Assembly: GCA_013176395.1 (NCBI GenBank)
Contig: JABMLP010000029.1
Span: forward strand, 62,001-126,000
DNA from: Venturia oleaginea
Taxonomy: Eukaryota; Ascomycota; Dothideomycetes; Venturiales; Venturiaceae
Length of the DNA stretch: 64,000 nt
Direction of reading: 5' to 3'
Shown here: positions 33,573 to 44,300 of the stretch, piece by piece
How positions within the stretch are numbered: position 1 is the stretch's first letter
Layout: each line of letters opens with the position of its first letter
The notes under the pieces: generated by a model
Told to the model about the DNA's origin: nothing
The model's database searches: none
Seen by the model: only the letters and a program-made list of their open reading frames with translations
Translations under genes and position numbers: made by a program

Positions 33573-35905
33573 ATGAAGCTCTCGACGAACTCGGCTGTGC
33601 CAGTATATACCATCGCCGGTTCGTCCACTGCCCGCCCACTGCCAGACTGGTTAATACGCAAGCGGAAGCGCAGTTTGAAGCAGGACGCAGAATTTGCAAA
33701 TCGCGTAGAACTATTGCAGGATTTTGAATTCGAGGAAGCCAGTTCGTGTGTGAGGGTCAGTGAAGATGGCGACTGGTTAATGAGCACTGGTATGCCATTA
33801 CCCCCTGCTATGGAAAATTGGCACCATCTAACAGGCACTCCATAGGCACATACAAGACGCAAATCCACACGCATTTCCTTCCCCACCTCTCCCTCCACCA
33901 CGCAACAAATACAGACTGTCTGAATGAAAAGTTCCTTCTCCTCTCAAGCGACTACAAGAAATCCCTCCATCTCCAAACAGACAGGTTCCTGGAACTACAC
34001 ACTGCCAGCGAAGGCAAAGGCGGCTGCCACTTCAAGACAAGGATACCGCGTTATGGGAGAGATCTCATATACGACAGACGCTCGGCAGAAGCCTTGATAC
34101 CAGCCGTAGGCGTGAACGAGGACCAAAATGGTGAGGTGTTTAGACTCAACCTCGAGTTGGGAAGATTTATGAAGGGATATGAAGTAGACGTAGGAGGCGA
34201 TGACACCACTTCTCTAACCGGCGGAGGACTACAGTGTGGTATTCACACAGGAAGCGTAAACGCAGCAGCCATCGCAGAAGAATCACACAACCTCCTCGCA
34301 TTCGGCACATCAATAGGCACAGTCGAGTTCTGGGATCCACGTTCGAAAGCCCGTGCCGGCGTACTGTCACTCCCACAGCAAGCAACCTTCGACTCTAACA
34401 CCCGCTCCGAAGTCACCGCGCTGCAATTTCATCGTTCCGGCCTAACATTCGCTTCCGGTTCGAGCGATGGTCTCATATATCTCTACGATTTGCGTTCTCC
34501 TACACCAATCTTGAAGAAAGACCAAGGCTACGGGTACGCGATCAGAAACCTGATTTTCCTTGAATCATCCACGCGATCCAAGAATCAATCCATCGAGCCC
34601 AAAATCCTCTCCGCAGATAAACGAATCATCAAAATATGGGACCACACAGACGGAACACCCTGGACATCCGTCGAGCCTGCGGTTGATTTGAATCACGTCG
34701 AATGGGTGAAGGATTCGGGCATGATTGTCACGGCAAATGAAGGAAAACAGCAACACGCATTCTTCGTCCCACAATTAGGACCGGCGCCAAAATGGTGCGC
34801 TTTCCTCGACCGACTGGTTGAAGAGATGGCCGATGATGAGGATGATCCTGCGGCATGGAGCGGCACGAGTAGGAAGGCTGGGCAGACTTATGACAATCTC
34901 AAATTCTTGACGCCGCAGCAGTTGAGGCAGCTGAACATCGACCACTTGGTCGGCAAGAGTGCGATGATGAAACCGTATATGCATGGTTACTTTGTCAATC
35001 AGAAGTTGTATGAGGAGGCTCTATTGATCAATCAACCGGAATTGTGGCAGGAGCAGCGTGCGAAGAGCATCAAGCAGAAGATTGACAAGGAGAGGGAATC
35101 AAGGATCAGAGGCAACAAGAATGTCCAAGTCAAGGTCAATCAGAAACTGGCCGCCAAAATGCTGGAGCGCGAGGAAAAGAATGAGAGGAGGAAGGCCAAA
35201 CGTGTCCTCGCCAAAGGCGGTGACGACGACCAACTCGACAAAGATGCTGATGTTGAGACGGAAGAGGTGGGAGAAGAAGCACCGAAGAAGGAAAGGAAGA
35301 CCCTCCTTACTGATTCACGTTTCGCCGGCTTGTTTGAAGACGAAGATTTCGCAATCGACGAACAAAGCAAGGAATTCAAGATGATCAATCCCTCGACCAA
35401 GGTGGAAGAAAAGGCAGAGAGGAAAGCGATACCACGTGGTCTGACAGCTGCTGAACAAGAGGCATTGGATGATGCACACTCTGCTTCTGAAGATGACAGT
35501 GAGAATTCGGATGAGGAAGATGATGGGTATGATGCTAGGAGGTTGGGTGAGCGGACGAGAAATAATCTGCAGAAGGAGAAGAGGAAAGATAAACCTGTTC
35601 AGAAACCAGCCCAGCCGACGATGCTTGTCTCAAGTTCTTCGAATAAACGCCCGTCGAAGTCAAAAGACAGTAGTTTTGGGAAACGCGTTAAGGGATTGAA
35701 AGAGAAAAAGGCTGTTGACAGGGGTGGAAGAAGTGCGGTTGGTGAAAAGGAAATCTCTTTCGTGCCGGAGAAGAAAAAGAAAGTGCAATTTCAGCACCAG
35801 GAGAGGCATAGTGGGGATGAAGCTGCAGATAATGGACGGAGTGGCAGTCGGAAGAACTTCAAAGACAGAAGGAGCGCGTCGAACAATACTTTCCGGGGTA
35901 TGTAG
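33573..35905 (+). CDS. ENP2: Nucleolar ribosome-biogenesis WD protein Enp2/NOL10
   Basis: Exon 1 33573-33789, intron 33790-33845 (GTATGC...CATAG), exon 2 33846-35905; 758 aa. The N-terminus MKLSTNSAVPVYTIAG, followed by ARPLPDWLIRKRKRSLK and VELLQDFEFEEASS, is the signature of the Enp2/NOL10 family. Seven-bladed WD40 repeats follow (for example LLAFGTSIGTVEFWDPRSKARAG, GSSDGLIYLYDLRS, ADKRIIKIWD). Next comes the NOL10-specific YDNLKFLTPQQLRQLNIDHLVGKS region. The NUC153 motif DSRFAGLFEDEDFAIDEQSKEF is at residues about 569-590. The C-terminus is highly charged and Lys-rich, suited to nucleolar targeting. Role: 90S pre-ribosome/SSU processome, 18S rRNA maturation. Confidence 0.96.
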
Positions 35906-36136
35906 AGGTATGCCTACTGGCCATGATTGCATCTGTAGTCGCAATTTCTGCCGTGCATGTTGGGGCTGAGAATGTGGATAAGGATTTACAGATTTATTTG
36001 GCGCGAGGCTAGAAAGATATGATACCCGAGCTGAAACAGATGCTTTGTTTGTGATCTTGTACTTCCGACTTTTTTTTCGGGCTCGATGGAGAAGGGCTGA
36101 GGGCAGTGGGAGGGGGTTTTTAGTATACTTTTAGTA

Positions 36137-36821
36137 ACGTATTCGATCACCCAACCCGTCAGATCACCCAACCGGTCAAAATTTCTTGGCACGACCACCT
36201 TACATTACGACTCTTCAATTTCATCGCTATCATCAATAGATTCTAAGTCCGTCGTGCTGCTATCTGATTCAGAAGATATCTCAATATCCTTTTACAAGTT
36301 CGCGCATTATGCCCAGTTGCGCCGCAGTTCCCACAGCGCCGTTGAGTTGGTCGGGCTGTTTCTTGATCACCACTACCACGAGACTTCTTCGATCTCTGAG
36401 ACGCTACAGACGCCTCTGCAGCTACCTGCGCTGCTGCAGTCCCATACTCTATAGTACATATCTGCCACCTCACACAGCCGGGGCGCAAATCCTCGCGAAT
36501 CGAGGTCGAGGATATATCGGACAAGCGTTTGCTCTTCGGTAAGGGTAAGTTTCCGACCGTTTGGTGGTCTTTCGAGGATAAATGGGACTCCTCTGACGCG
36601 ATCGGAGAGGGTTTGTTGTTTAACGTTGAAGGCGCTCGCAGCAGCCCGTTGGCTTCGGAGTTGGGCGGTATTCAAAGCTTGGATTGCAAGCTGGATTCTC
36701 CCTTCGTGTTGGAGTAGTAACTCATTACGTTGTTGAGACATAGTAGAATAAGAAGAGCAAATGGGGTCTTGGCAAATTTTGACCGGTTGGGTGATCTGAC
36801 GGGTTGGGTGATCGAATACGT
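36137..36821 (-). mobile_element. Fot1/pogo-type miniature element, 685 bp
   Basis: Nearly perfect TIRs of about 48 bp (ACGTATTCGATCACCCAACC ...) are flanked by TA at 36135-36136 and 36822-36823. Each TIR holds two subterminal copies of GATCACCCAACC-like sequence. Inside, on the minus strand, the transposase N-terminus (36741..about 36440, with AASAFNVKQQTLSDRVRG and LTEEQTLVRYILDLDSRG) is joined to the C-terminal end carrying a zinc knuckle (CGNCGATGHNARTC, about 36330). The whole catalytic domain is missing. Confidence 0.9.
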
Positions 36822-36962
36822 TAATTACAATGTTCTCCTCTTCATTTGGTGGTTCTTCCTCAATATGAGGCTCTTCATCAACCTGGTTATGTCACGGGGC
36901 GGGTTCGGGTATCAGGAGGAAGGAACAGCAGCAGGAACAGGTATTATTCAACAGGCTACATA

Positions 36963-37138
36963 CGAACTGGCAGGCAAACCAACAGGCAGGTTTGAAGACA
37001 GGACGTAGCTCAAAGAGCTACGTATTAGTTGAAGCCACGCAGGTTTTTAAACCCTTTCCTCGGCAGAACTACGGTTCTGCCTTGATCACGTACCGTGGGG
37101 CCACCCCAACGGCGGGAGAGACTTGTCCGCGGTCGTAC
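36963..37138. repeat. Dispersed repeat R2, copy B
   Basis: Second copy of the 26635-26811 repeat. It abuts the 3' end of the transposase gene and supplies its last roughly 25 codons, so it probably replaced the original 3' end of that transposon. Confidence 0.82.
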
Positions 37139-38688
37139 CGTGACAGGTTACTGCTGATAACCGAAGCTTCTTTAGAAAGTTGAAGTAAGCTTGAGCCCTC
37201 TGCAACAGTCAAAGCGCTTGATTGACTAACATATCTCCTTTTTAGTTGCCTCTTTCGCTTCTGCCTCTCATTTGCAGCTCTTAATTTCTCATATTCCGCA
37301 GCTAGTAAAGCGCCGCCTTGCATCGCGATCTGGCAGCCCTTGACAAGCTGATTAAGGGCCTGATCTGTTGGTGTTGGTGGACTTTTTGAACGTCTCTTAA
37401 GATAGCCTTTGATTGTAGCTACCTGCAGCTCTAAATGGGCTAGATTCTGAGGTGTTTCTGGTTGCCATTGCTCTTGGTTTGCGGCCAAGGGCGCTGTAGG
37501 GGTAGATGGCCTAATCTGGATGGTTGAAAGTACCTGATCTGGATCAAAAGGTACGAGACCGGCAGCAGTGAAGCTGCGTTGAATATTGCTTAGTGTGAGG
37601 GCACTAATTCGAGCAATTTTAAAGGCGTGAAGGAATTCAATTTTGTCGATATGATTTATGCCAAGCCTCATATATTCCGAGACTTGGTGGCCGTAGGTAC
37701 GCTTGAGGACCGAAAAACAACCAATATCGAGAGGTTGAAGAAGATGTGATGAATGCAGTCGCATACAAAGAGTAATAATCATCCGGTCTGCACAAAATTG
37801 ATCAGATTCTGGCGTTGCGTGGCTGCCGTGGCCATCCAGAATTAGTAGTCGATAACTACCAACCTTTCTTGCAGCTGTATTTGGCTCGAAAACCTCTTTT
37901 AACCAATGTAATCCAAGCTTGTCATTAGTCCATCCATTTGTACTCAAAGCGATTGTCCAATCAGGCGGTAGATTGTTGTTTTCGTACCAAGATGATATAT
38001 GTACCTTGCCTTTGAAGATCACCATCGGCGGGAGGCTCCAACCCAACGCATTGATCGATTCGATTGCCGTAACCCATTCGCGATCGCCAGGCTGTAATTG
38101 AGGGGGTCTGCCAAGCCTATCTGAGGCAGTAACTACGCGTGAGGTACTTGCAAGGCCCATTGCAAAGCCAGTTACGTCGAAGTTGTAGATATCGTTATTG
38201 AGGATGTCGTATTTAGCGATTGTGTTTTGTACAAGCCGAAACCAGGCCCCAATAAGGGCTGGATCTTCGCATCTTGCCCTTTGATTATCGTAGCTGCGTG
38301 AATATCGCGATTTGAGGCTAGGGCGGCGGTTGATGTATCGCTGAGGCCAATTGACACCGATTTTGCAATCTGAGCCTACACGCTGCTCGAGTACGATTTT
38401 TGCCGCATCGCGTACCCCAGTAACGGTCAATGGACAACCTCTTTCATCCATAGATAGTATCCAATGCTCAACGACCTCCTCTTCCGTATCCGTAAGCTTT
38501 TGGCAATTTGGGCGCGAATCGACGCGTGAAGCGCGTCCGCGAAGGCGGGAGGCAAGGGAAGTAAATGGGACAGAATATGCATCAGCGGCCTTTCGAATAC
38601 TTGGAAAATGGCCTTTCAAATAAGCGTCATGAGCAAGGAGTAGTTGACCCTCTTTCTGGGCCTTTGTATTGGCTAGTTGTGGTGGCAT
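37069..38688 (-). CDS. Fot1/pogo-like DDE transposase, complete catalytic core
   Basis: 539 codons from ATG at 38688. A psq/CENP-B-type HTH at about residues 15-52 (IRKAADAYSVPFTSLASRLRG), a Tc5-type HTH at about 62-130, and a DDE_1 domain with Asp171 (NFDVTGF), Asp285 (LLILDGHGSH) and Asp321 (HLLQPLDIGCF): the DDD triad of pogo elements is complete. The residue after Asp171 is Val where Glu is usual (NFDETGF). The tail is basic (RQKRKRQLKRRYV). The last roughly 25 residues come from an unrelated repeat (R2), so the native C-terminus is probably lost. Binds the TIRs and moves the element by cut and paste into TA. Confidence 0.88.
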   Translation of the reverse strand: MPPQLANTKAQKEGQLLLAHDAYLKGHFPSIRKAADAYSVPFTSLASRLRGRASRVDSRPNCQKLTDTEEEVVEHWILSMDERGCPLTVTGVRDAAKIVLEQRVGSDCKIGVNWPQRYINRRPSLKSRYSRSYDNQRARCEDPALIGAWFRLVQNTIAKYDILNNDIYNFDVTGFAMGLASTSRVVTASDRLGRPPQLQPGDREWVTAIESINALGWSLPPMVIFKGKVHISSWYENNNLPPDWTIALSTNGWTNDKLGLHWLKEVFEPNTAARKVGSYRLLILDGHGSHATPESDQFCADRMIITLCMRLHSSHLLQPLDIGCFSVLKRTYGHQVSEYMRLGINHIDKIEFLHAFKIARISALTLSNIQRSFTAAGLVPFDPDQVLSTIQIRPSTPTAPLAANQEQWQPETPQNLAHLELQVATIKGYLKRRSKSPPTPTDQALNQLVKGCQIAMQGGALLAAEYEKLRAANERQKRKRQLKRRYVSQSSALTVAEGSSLLQLSKEASVISSNLSRYDRGQVSPAVGVAPRYVIKAEP

Positions 38689-38760
38689 TGTGGGTTAATC
38701 GATGAGGATACGAAAATGTGTACCGCTCGGTGGTGTGTACCGCTCGATGGTGGATTATGT
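37139..38760 (-). mobile_element. Fot1-like transposon, one end missing
   Basis: The 5' end relative to the transposase is at 38760: ACATAATCCACCATCGAGCG read on the minus strand, next to TA at 38761-38762. It contains two copies of a TACCGCTCGxTGG motif. No matching TIR is found on the other side, where repeat R2 begins, so the element is truncated and probably immobile in cis. Confidence 0.68.
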
Positions 38761-38762
38761 TA

Positions 38763-39199
38763 AGCACTAAGAGAGCCCCAGTCAGGGAGCTTACTTGCAC
38801 AAGCCTCACAAGATATTCGCCCCTCCACAAGTCAAAGGATTTATCAAAGCTGGAAACAATATATACCAAAGTAACGTTAGGTTCGAATGTCTTTTAGCAT
38901 CGGTTTATTTTCAACTCACGTGAGCAGGACACAGCGGCCTCCGAAATTGTGGGAGTGCCTCGCAAGGGTCCGCCTCTTAGCAATGGAATATATTCTGCGA
39001 CTTCGAGAAAGTCGCAAACTTTTGATTGGATCGAAACCAAAAGATTCAAAAGTATTCGGCACTATTGGATGCAGCTGGCTATATTAAAGTACTATTGACT
39101 TCCTCCATGAAGCAATAACCTACAACTGATTCAAATCGTATATAATAAGCCCCGGGAAACCTCGCAGCAAGGGAGGTGCGTGGGCAATATGAGGTCTTC
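38763..39199. other. Intergenic, no gene seen
   Basis: Short spacer between the transposon and the nuclease-like relic; nothing recognised. Confidence 0.45.
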
Positions 39200-40605
39200 T
39201 TATACATTACCAAGTCCATCAACTATTTTGGTCTTCAGTTGTCCGGTACCCCATGCTAGAATTGCTGCAAGGTTTCGCAACAACGCCTTTGCTCCGCTCG
39301 CAGCTGTTGTCCTCCATACTCCAATACACGCCATACAAAACTCGTCGTCTGCAGGCTTTGCGAAATGCGCCCATAACTCATGCACCGCTCCTTCGGTGGT
39401 AAGCGAAAATGTTAGTGGATTCTCAAGATGGAGCTGGTCAGTAGTACATCGCTCGCCTTCGGAAGTCGAGACAGCATTGAGACAGAGCTCTGCCAGGCTT
39501 TGGAAAATGCGCAGGGCTGCAGCACCGCTGACAGCAGCTTGATTTTGCGCTTGGTAAAGATTTCCACCAGTAGCCCCATACTTAGCTTCAACGATCAGGA
39601 AAGGAAAACGTAGACCAAGGGATGTCACAAATGGCTGGCTAATCAAAGTATAATTGTCTTGAAGGTCAGCAAGAAAGGTTTTCGCGAGGGTGCGGGTTTT
39701 GAGAGGTTCTAAAGCTTCGACCAAGCATTGGTCCGACAGCCCCACGCATAAGTCTGGCGTGGAGCCTTGAGCTTGAATATGGGAGTTGGCTGTATGGCTG
39801 CCCTTGCTTGCTCCGCTGGAAAACGGAGAGGGCCGGGGAGTGTTGCCTGTATGGTGTTGGAGAGGGGTGGAAACATTGCGGCGACGTTGGGTATGTCCCG
39901 ATCCAATGGCTCTATCGGATCTCGTTGCTGGTTTCGCTTTCGTGGTATCGCTGGAGAAGGGTTGTGGACTGGAGGAATAAGCTCATTTAGCCAGTCTACA
40001 AGTTCCCATTGTCAGCAATATTCGACTCGGAAATGGAAATCAGAATAATGGCCTCGATTGCGCACAAATTTGACAGCGCTGAATCCCAGATCCTCCAGAG
40101 CAACTTATATGACTTTCATCCACTCCGCCTCGCCAGCTGACCCTCTCACGAGCTCCTTGGACTTGTCGCAAAGTTTCTTAGCTGTCCGGCTCAACCGTCG
40201 GTCATCCACCGTAGCTTTCTGGAGAATCACCACAATGCGAGCTTCGATATCTGGTGGGAGATCGACATCAACCGCAATATTTGCACGGAACAGGTTGCTG
40301 GCTCGATACTGAGCGTCGGTCGGACGAGATGGACTGGTAGACCTTGAGCGGATCGTGGATCGTGATGATTCTGGACGTAACGGTACGACGTCGGAAATAT
40401 CGCTCGCTCTGCTTGAAGACATGGCGAGAAGCGAAATGGGAGAGAAAGGCTGAGAGTGCTGGTCGAGTTTGCAGAGAGATTCATGAGTGAGTTGTTGGTG
40501 TTGCTGGCTGACGACCACGTCAATTGCCCTAGAAGTTCTCTGTCGCTTGCTCAGTTGAGGGCGAGCGCTGAATATTGAAGTGAGTTCTTCTTGGCCTCGC
40601 TTCAT
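39200..40605 (-). pseudogene. Fungal PD-(D/E)XK nuclease-like family protein, broken
   Basis: A frame starting at 40605 encodes MKRGQEELTSIFSARPQLSKRQR and a conserved-looking block (DAQYRASNLFRANIAVDVDLPPDIEARI). It reaches TAA just after EWMKVI. The same frame continues through a second stop (TGA, near VEYC-stop-QWELVDWLNELIPP) to FKLKAPR, where one nucleotide appears missing. The next frame carries PDLCVGLSDQC and PFLIVEAKYGATGGNLYQAQNQAAVSGA, then LTFSLTTEGAVHELWAHF and MACIGVWRTT, ending at 39200. PD...VEAK matches a PD-(D/E)XK active-site layout, and NLYQAQNQAAVSGA is typical of a fungal-expanded family of unknown role. It lies about 740 bp upstream of the NLR and points away from it. 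Confidence 0.65.
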
Positions 40606-41347
40606 GATAAGGTCGAAAATAGCTGAGATGGTTGGCAGCCATCTTGTACTATTTACAGCTTCAAGAAGTATATGCGATGGGAATAGCCGCTTTGTTTACA
40701 CAAAACATCCAGATCTAAACCCTGGTGCATTCGCTTGTTGATTACATAAGCGATATTTCCAGTATCTAAGTTACTTTGTGGTCTAGCCTAGGAAATGAGG
40801 CCAAATTGGCTAACGAATGGATTGTGCCAAAAACACACCTTGGGATTCCGCAGTTTGTTTCACGTTCTTGAGATGCGGATGACATTTGTTGTGCACGATG
40901 GAGTAGGCGTGGGGCGAAAACATGTCACCCGCCACAATGCCAAGCCGCCACATGTGCTGAACCAGCACATCACGACCACACCCACAGATTTCTCGACACA
41001 CTTCAGCTTTAAATCTATATTATTTCGTTAGAGAAGAGGGTACAAGGGTAGAGCATGAGCGGGTCGGCGCCCTCCCTGCCAGCGCTGGCCGTCTGCAGAC
41101 TGACACCATGTACCCCTGGCCACTTACTACTGCATAACATGCTCTAGCTCACTCCACTTCTGCACATGATGGAGGAGCCCGCACTGCCTCCAAATGCTGC
41201 CTACACAGCCTACCATCACGACATATAGACTGCTACTGCTGTTTTCGCCCTACGATTCTATGACTCTCACATACTAGCTACAGTCTGCCCGTTCAATTTG
41301 TTTTTAGCCTCCCTCTCTCCTTGTATCTTGGAACCGTTATTATAACG
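40606..41347. promoter_or_regulatory. Intergenic region, promoters of the nuclease relic and the NLR
   Basis: No coding sequence recognised. It should hold the divergent promoters; no clear TATA box or known factor site was identified. Confidence 0.35.
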
Positions 41348-44300
41348 ATGCGACTTCTCCACTTCGACAGTTCAGGGAGCCTGACCTCGACGAACTTCAG
41401 CGGGAAACCTATTCCGCCTTACGCCATACTTTCACACACTTGGCGTGATCAGGAGTTCCTCTTCGAACATCTAGTCAGCCACGCCGGCGAAAAGCAGGCT
41501 GGTTATGACAAGATTCTGTTCTGCAGTGAACAAGCAGCCCGGGACCATTTACAATACTTTTGGGTCGACACATGTTGTATTGATAAATGGAACCTCCGAG
41601 CGCTGTCAAACGCAATCAATTCCATGTTCCGATGGTATAGAAATGCAGCAAAATGCTACGTATTCCTCACGGATGTCTCGGCACCTATGATCGACGCACA
41701 TCTGCACCAAAGTACATGGGAAGCATCTTTTCAAGAGAGTAGATGGTTTACTCGAGGCTGGACACTTCAAGAGCTGATAGCGCCTGCATCAACCGAGTTC
41801 TTTTCCTTAGAGCATCAACGACTAGGTGATAAAGAATCCCTTGGGCAGCAACTACATGAGATAACGGGAATTCCAATTGAAGCTCTACAGGGTGACCCGC
41901 TCGAAAATTTCAGTATAGAAGAGCGAAAGGCATGGATGGTGGGCCGCCAGACAAAGGAAGAGGAAGACATGGCGTACTCCTTGGTAGGGATATTTGGTGT
42001 GTCTATGGTGTTTAGATATAACGAGGGAAAAGAGCGAGCGTTAAGCAGACTAGAGGAGGAGATCAAAAACGGTATAGTCTATACAAGTCTGTCTCATTTA
42101 ATACGTACTAAAATCTGGCCCACAGTTAACACCATACCGTTTATCGTACCATTCGACCAAAACGCTCGATTTGTTGGTCGCGAATCGCAACTTGCCGAGC
42201 TCGAAGAAAAGCTCTTCGTTGGAGCGTCAACTACAAAGGTCGCAATTACAGGCTCAGGCGGAATAGGCAAAACGCAGCTGGCGCTTGAGTTGGTGTACAG
42301 AATAAGACAAGTGTATAAGAACTGCTCAGTCTTCTGGATACCTGCAAGCGATATGGAGAGCCTTCATCAAGCGTATACGACAATTGCTCAACGGCTGAAC
42401 ATTCTAGGCTGGGATGATGAAAATGCGAATATCAAGAAGCTGGTTCAACTCCACTTAAGCAAAGAGAGTGCAGGGCAGTGGCTACTCGTTTTTGACAACG
42501 TGGACGTGAAATCCGCGGGGTCGTCTAAGGCAGTTAGCTTGATCGAGTACCTACCGAGCTCTGGGCAAGGGACCATCGTGTTCACAACAACTGACAAGAA
42601 GACGGCCGTTACGCTGGCGTTGCAAGATATTGTGGAGTTGCCAGAGATGGAACATGAAATAGCTCAAAGAATGTTGGAGAAGTGCTTGGTTCGCCCAACA
42701 AACGAGCAAGAGGTGGCGGATCTATTGCTTAAGGAGCTTTCCTATCTCCCTCTGGCTATTGTGCAGGCAGCAGCTTACATCAACATTCACAAGATAACGC
42801 TTGAGCAATATCTGTTACTGCTGACTGAACAAAAGGAAGAAATCGTTGAACCTATCAGTAAAGAATACTCGAACGTAATAGCCAAGACTTGGCTTATTTC
42901 GTTCGAGCAAATTCGTCACCACGCTACGTTCGCAGCAGATTATCTACTCTTCATGGCCTGTATAGACCGAAACGACGTTCCGCTAGCTCTTCTACCGACG
43001 GTCTCACCGCGTGAAAAGAGAGAGGCGGTAGGAACTCTCGAAGCCTACTCGTTCATCACTAAGCGAACGGCTGAATCAACGCTTGATCTCCATCGACTAG
43101 TGCATCTCTCGACACGTAACTGGCTTGAAAAGCAGGGGTTGCTAGGCCAGCAAACTCAAGTGGCTATTATACGTTTACTTGAGGTGTTCCCAGACGATAA
43201 CCATGGGAATAGAAGCATGTGGAGACGATTACTTCCCCATGCTAAGTATGCTCTGTCATCTGGCCTCACTAGACAAGAAAACGAGGCTCGAACGAACCTG
43301 GTACGGAAATGCGCCATGGTCTTGTTTGGTGACGGGCGGTTTAATGAGGCGGAGGAATATTTCCAGGAAGTTGTGCGCAGCAGGATGAAGGTGCTTGGGG
43401 CAAAGCATCCAGACACGCTGACCAGCATGGCCAACCTGGCGTCGACGTACAGGAATCAAGGCCGATGGAAGGAGGCCGAAGAGCTGGAGGTGCAAGTGAT
43501 GGAGACGAGAAAGAGGGTGCTTGGCGCAGAGCATCCTTCCACGCTGACCAGCATGGCCAACCTGGCGTCGACGTACAGGAACCAAGGCCGATGGAAGGAG
43601 GCCGAAGAGCTGGAGATGCAAGTGATGGAGACGAGTTTGAGGGTGCTTGGCGCAGAGCATCCAGACACGCTGACCAGCATGGCCAACCTGGCGTCGACGT
43701 ACTGGAATCAAGGCCGATGGAAGGAGGCCGAAGAGCTGGAGGTGCAAGTGATGGAGACGAGAAAGAGGGTGCTTGGCGCAGAGCATCCTTCCACGCTGAC
43801 CAGCATGGCCAACCTGGCGTCGACGTACTGGAATCAAGGCCGATGGAAGGAGGCCGAAGAGCTGGAGGTGCAAGTGATGGAGACGAGAAAGAGGGTGCTT
43901 GGCGCAGAGCATCCTTCCACGCTGACCAGCATGGCCAACCTGGCGTCGACGTACAGGAATCAAGGCCGATGGAAGGAGGCCGAAGAGCTGGAGGTGCAAG
44001 TGATGGAGACGAGAAAGAGGGTGCTTGGCGCAGAGCATCCTTCCACGCTGACCAGCATGGCCAACCTGGCGTCGACGTACTGGAATCAAGGCCGATGGAA
44101 GGAGGCCGAAGAGCTGGAGGTGCAAGTGATGGAGACGAGTTTGAGGGTGCTTGGCGCAGAGCATCCTTCCACGCTGACCAGCATGGCCAACCTGGCGTCG
44201 ACGTACAGGAATCAAGGCCGATGGAAGGAGGCCGAAGAGCTGGAGGTGCAAGTGATGGAGACGAGAAAGAGGGTGCTTGGCGCAGAGCATCCTTCCACGC

